From: Paucilactobacillus nenjiangensis
Lineage (GTDB): Bacteria > Bacillota > Bacilli > Lactobacillales > Lactobacillaceae
Length of the DNA: 55,262 nt
Direction of reading: 5' to 3'
Assembly (NCBI RefSeq): GCF_005405445.1
Contig: NZ_BJEB01000003.1
Span: 1 to 55,262 of the forward strand
Shown here piece after piece: positions 52,421 through 55,262 of this stretch (its first letter is position 1; the number at the start of each line of letters is the position of its first letter). The translations under genes were made by a program, and so were the position numbers. The notes beneath the pieces are model-generated. The model was given only the letters and a program-made list of their open reading frames with translations. It did not search any database and was not told the DNA's origin.

Positions 52421-52966
52421 ATGGCGCAAAAAAATAATTTAAAATATATCATTTTAGGGCTGCTGAGTGAACGGTCCTTAACCGGTTATGATATTACCAA
52501 AGCGTTTGCTTCTGATATCGGTGAATTTTGGAGTGCAAACCATAGTCAAATCTACCCTCTATTAATTAAAATGGAAGCTAATGGATTAATTAGTCATGAA
52601 ATAATTGTTACCGGTGCAAAACTTGAAAAAAAGCTTTATTCTTTAACTCAGACCGGTACAATAGAATTCAAGACTTGGCTTCAATCGCCCACGCCAGAAT
52701 TATCAGCGTCCAAAGACGAATTCATTTTGAAGTTGTATTTTATTGAAAACTCGACGGATCCCTTACTTCCTGAAATGCTCGCTGAGCAATTAATGCTCCA
52801 TCACAACAAGTTAGTGCATTTACAATCGCAAATGACTAATAAATTTGAAAATACCGACCGCAAACAGGCACAATTTGGCCACTTTTTAATCTTGCAACAC
52901 GCCATCGAACGGGAAACCGCTTATGAGTCATGGTTACAACAAACTATAAATAATCTAGGTGATTAA
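52421..52966 (+). CDS. padR: PadR family regulator
   Basis: A 181-residue repressor of padC, released by phenolic acids. The N-terminal winged helix spans about 5-85 (KYIILGLLSERSLTGYDITKAF, SHSQIYPLLIKMEANGLI-like HSQIYPLLIKMEANGLI) and the C-terminal helical dimer domain carries TAYESWLQQTI. The ATG at 52421 has GAGGTGAG upstream; the TTG at 52400 lies in the padC -35 box and is rejected. Confidence 0.92.
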   Translation: MAQKNNLKYIILGLLSERSLTGYDITKAFASDIGEFWSANHSQIYPLLIKMEANGLISHEIIVTGAKLEKKLYSLTQTGTIEFKTWLQSPTPELSASKDEFILKLYFIENSTDPLLPEMLAEQLMLHHNKLVHLQSQMTNKFENTDRKQAQFGHFLILQHAIERETAYESWLQQTINNLGD

Positions 52967-52970
52967 TGGA

Positions 52971-53864
52971 ATGGAAAATAAAAAAATTGGGCTCACTACT
53001 GGCCTAGCGTCATACATAATTTGGGGATTACTTCCGATTTACTGGGAATTGTTACACATAGTACCTGCAATGAATACATTGAGTTACCGGATTGTTTGGT
53101 CAATGGCCACCATGCTAATTGTGATTACGGTCCAACACGACTGGCGCACACTTATCACAACCATTAAAGATTTATTTGCAGCCAAGAAGTTACGCTGGAT
53201 AGTCATGGCATCTTTCTTAATTTCAATTAATTGGTTCATTTATATTTATATGGTCGGTCATCATCAAGCAACTGAAGCTAGTTTGGGATACTACATTATG
53301 CCATTGATGAATATCGTAGTGGCTGTGTTATTCCTCCACGAAAGTCTTTCTCGAAATAAATTAATTGCGATTTCACTAGCTTTAATTGGAGTAATCATTT
53401 TAACTATCCAATCTGGTTCACTACCACTGAACACTTTACTGATGGCGGCCTCATTTTGTCTGTATGGTTTAATCAAGAAACAAGTACCACTGCCTGCCAC
53501 AATGTCTTTGACGCTCGAAACCTTGTTTGTCTTTCCAATTGCTGCCATTTATTTGATATGGTTTGAGCCTGGTTCCATTTTTGCTTATACTTCCAGTGTG
53601 ACAACACTCTTAATTTTCAGTGGAGTTATCACAGTAATTCCATTACTACTATTTGCCGTTGCAACTAAAAATTTGGACTTTATCACATTGAGTTTTATTC
53701 AGTATTTGAATCCAACTATGCAACTATTAGTAGCTGTTCTGCTGCTCCATGAAGCATTTGACGTCCACAAATTAATCGTCTTTGCGTTCATTTGGGCAGG
53801 TATCATTATCTTCGCTATTGGTAGTATCCGTAGTTATCGTCAATCACAAAATTTTTCTAAATAA
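52971..53864 (+). CDS. EamA/RarD family permease
   Basis: A 297-residue permease with ten membrane segments. GLASYIIWGLLPIYWELLHIVPAM and RIVWSM, then NWFIYIYMVGHHQATEASLGYYIMPLMN, match RarD-like DMT proteins. It starts 4 bases after padR, so the two are likely co-transcribed. Its substrate is unknown; a role in phenolic compound export is possible only by context. Confidence 0.85.
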   Translation: MENKKIGLTTGLASYIIWGLLPIYWELLHIVPAMNTLSYRIVWSMATMLIVITVQHDWRTLITTIKDLFAAKKLRWIVMASFLISINWFIYIYMVGHHQATEASLGYYIMPLMNIVVAVLFLHESLSRNKLIAISLALIGVIILTIQSGSLPLNTLLMAASFCLYGLIKKQVPLPATMSLTLETLFVFPIAAIYLIWFEPGSIFAYTSSVTTLLIFSGVITVIPLLLFAVATKNLDFITLSFIQYLNPTMQLLVAVLLLHEAFDVHKLIVFAFIWAGIIIFAIGSIRSYRQSQNFSK

Positions 53865-53877
53865 TTGAGGTATTATT

Positions 53878-55032
53878 ATGTCTGCGTCACCGCGCAAAAT
53901 ATCCATTCCAACTGAGATTTCCGAAAAGCTTAATTTAAAGAACGGTGATCCAGTTAAAATTGTTAGTCAAAATCAAGAATTTACCGTTAAACCTGTCAAT
54001 CAAAAGGAAATGGCGCTGAACAACATTTCCATTTTATGGTACTTACCGGTATCAATTATCTGTGGTTTAATTTTTTATGCCATTTTTGTTGATCAAAAAG
54101 TCCACCAAATCCCTTTACACGGCGATAATTCAATTGCCACGATGGTAATTTTTGGTAGTGCAATTACTGGGATTATCTTCTTTTCAATTTTCTTTTTTCT
54201 CAATCGAAAACGGATTGCCAGAGATGGTTCCCGTGTCTACTTACGTATCTATTTTCCTCTCGTCATTTCGTTTGCTGTAATTTTAGTATTAGGACTATTA
54301 GGATTGTTTTGGACCGTTGGGTTAATGTTTCACGGCGCATCCTTTGATCCATTTACTTCATCCGTCATTTTTATTTTGTTTAATGCATTAATTAATTATT
54401 CAATGATTCTTGCCGCCCTGTCCGTTTCCACGGCGGTGATGACTAACCTACTGATGGCTGTGATTATCAGTGGTACCGTGGTTTCGATGCTCAGTAATCA
54501 AAATAGTCATTGGTGGCAACATAATCTCAGTTTTTTAGGAACACAAATGGCCGATAAATCGTGGCAATTCAATCTCTCCTTAATGCTCTCTGCACTACTA
54601 ATGATTGCCTTAGTTGATTACCTATTTGTGAGCTTACACTCGGCCTTTCCCAAATCTATCAATTTGTTGATTTTACGAATTATGTTGACCATCACTGCGA
54701 TTGACGTTGCTGCAGTCGGTTTATTTCCAAATGATATTACTTATCACAATATTCATACTCATTTCGCCCAACTACTAGTGTTATTTGTCTTAGCCATGAT
54801 GATTAGTGTTAATTGGCTTTTACCGAAGACATCAAAAGAATTTAACTTGGTATCAATTGGTGCTGGGATTGCTTTAGTTGCAACCTCTGTTGGCTTTTAC
54901 GGCATTCATTACCTTTCTCTGACTGCTTTTGAATTGATTTCCTTTATGGTCGCATTTGCTTGGATTTTGATTTTATTACAAAATATCACTAACTTAACTA
55001 AGCCTGAAAGTATCATCGTTACAATCGAATAA
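53878..55032 (+). CDS. DUF998 membrane protein with AbrB-like N-terminus
   Basis: A 384-residue protein. Residues 1-45 look like a SpoVT/AbrB swapped-hairpin fold (SPRKISIPTEISEKLNLKNGDPVKIV). The rest holds about ten membrane segments with the DUF998 pattern (SFLGTQMADKSWQFNLSLMLSALLM, VAAVGLFPNDITYHNIHTHFAQLLV). GAGG precedes the ATG, 13 bases after the RarD-like gene. A DNA-binding-type domain fused to a membrane domain may form a membrane-tethered regulator; function is unknown. Confidence 0.78.
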   Translation: MSASPRKISIPTEISEKLNLKNGDPVKIVSQNQEFTVKPVNQKEMALNNISILWYLPVSIICGLIFYAIFVDQKVHQIPLHGDNSIATMVIFGSAITGIIFFSIFFFLNRKRIARDGSRVYLRIYFPLVISFAVILVLGLLGLFWTVGLMFHGASFDPFTSSVIFILFNALINYSMILAALSVSTAVMTNLLMAVIISGTVVSMLSNQNSHWWQHNLSFLGTQMADKSWQFNLSLMLSALLMIALVDYLFVSLHSAFPKSINLLILRIMLTITAIDVAAVGLFPNDITYHNIHTHFAQLLVLFVLAMMISVNWLLPKTSKEFNLVSIGAGIALVATSVGFYGIHYLSLTAFELISFMVAFAWILILLQNITNLTKPESIIVTIE

Positions 55033-55054
55033 ATAATCAAAGTTGAAATTAATA

Positions 55055-55262
55055 GGTTCTTTGTCAAGAAGTACTGATGACCTAGAATTTCACAATCATT
55101 AACATCAAGCTGCTAGTTTCTCCGTTGTCGGGGAATTAGCAGTTTTTTGTTGTTTTGTGAGAGATATGAAATTTTTAGAATAGAAACTATTTTTAAATGC
55201 AATTAGAATTCGAATCTTGAAGTGATAGAAGTTTCTAAACCCGTACGCAGTACGCTTTATTA
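55055..55262 (-). mobile_element. ISL3-family element, right end only
   Basis: GGTTCTTTGTCAA at 55055 resembles ISL3-family terminal repeats, and the C-terminal end of an ISL3 transposase follows. The element continues beyond the window. Confidence 0.75.
55105..55262 (-). CDS. ISL3 family transposase, C-terminal part
   Basis: On the minus strand a frame entering from the right edge reads IKRTAYGFRNFYHFKIRIL, IAFKNSFYSKNFISL and ends ...TTEKLAA at 55105. IKRTAYGFRNFxxFxxRI is the conserved C-terminus of ISL3 transposases. A hairpin with arms CTGCTA...TAGCAG and a T run (about 55110-55147, plus strand) overlaps its end and could stop transcription arriving from the DUF998 gene. Confidence 0.85.
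   Translation of the reverse strand, partial: IKRTAYGFRNFYHFKIRILIAFKNSFYSKNFISLTKQQKTANSPTTEKLAA

Overview
The window looks like the chromosome of an AT-rich Gram-positive coccus or rod of the Lactobacillaceae. The evidence is the tdk-prfA-prmC-ywlC-glyA-upp gene order, MurT/GatD, phenolic acid decarboxylase with PadR, CcpA cre sites, a PyrR attenuator, strong AGGAGG-type ribosome binding sites and IS elements of the IS30, IS982 and ISL3 families. I cannot name the species from sequence alone.

Left part (1-22,500), core genome. A pyr-operon promoter, PyrR binding loop and terminator fire leftwards out of the window. Next come two YibE/F membrane proteins, the tdk-to-upp operon, a MarR regulator, the murT-gatD pair, a membrane glycerophosphodiester phosphodiesterase broken by an in-frame stop, and a MarR / heterodimeric ABC exporter / serine hydrolase operon. 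They are followed by a CcpA-controlled gntP permease, ilvE and an MHS-type MFS transporter. The transporter lies behind a classical attenuator whose 20-residue leader peptide is half Ile+Val.

Middle (22,981-36,713), mobile island. A 13.7-kb element sits in the 3' end of tRNA-Gln(CUG), bounded by an 18-bp direct repeat. It carries integrase, repressor, excisionase-like protein, small early ORFs, a primase-helicase with an iteron-type origin, HNH nuclease, small and large terminase, portal, a fused protease-capsid protein and two head-tail connectors. There are no tail, baseplate, holin or lysin genes. This is the architecture of a capsid-forming phage-inducible chromosomal island (cf-PICI): it would build and fill its own heads and borrow tails from a helper phage.

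Right part (36,791-55,262). This holds small metabolic and cell-wall genes (isochorismatase-like hydrolase, DUF1801, L,D-transpeptidase), a TPP-riboswitch-controlled thiW, and asparaginase. A 2.4-kb composite IS982 element follows, flanked by an 8-bp duplication and carrying a GNAT gene and a 5'-truncated PHP phosphatase, and then an IS30-family element. Beyond these are pgi and a cre-controlled glcU, a two-component system, an aminotransferase, the padC/padR divergon, a RarD-like permease, a DUF998 protein, and the end of an ISL3-family element at the right edge.

Main themes are carbon catabolite control (gntP, glcU), attenuation at three loci (pyr, Ile/Val leader, TPP) and layered mobile DNA. 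All functions are inferred from sequence motifs read by eye. Start codons were chosen by ribosome binding site and overlap with the upstream gene.
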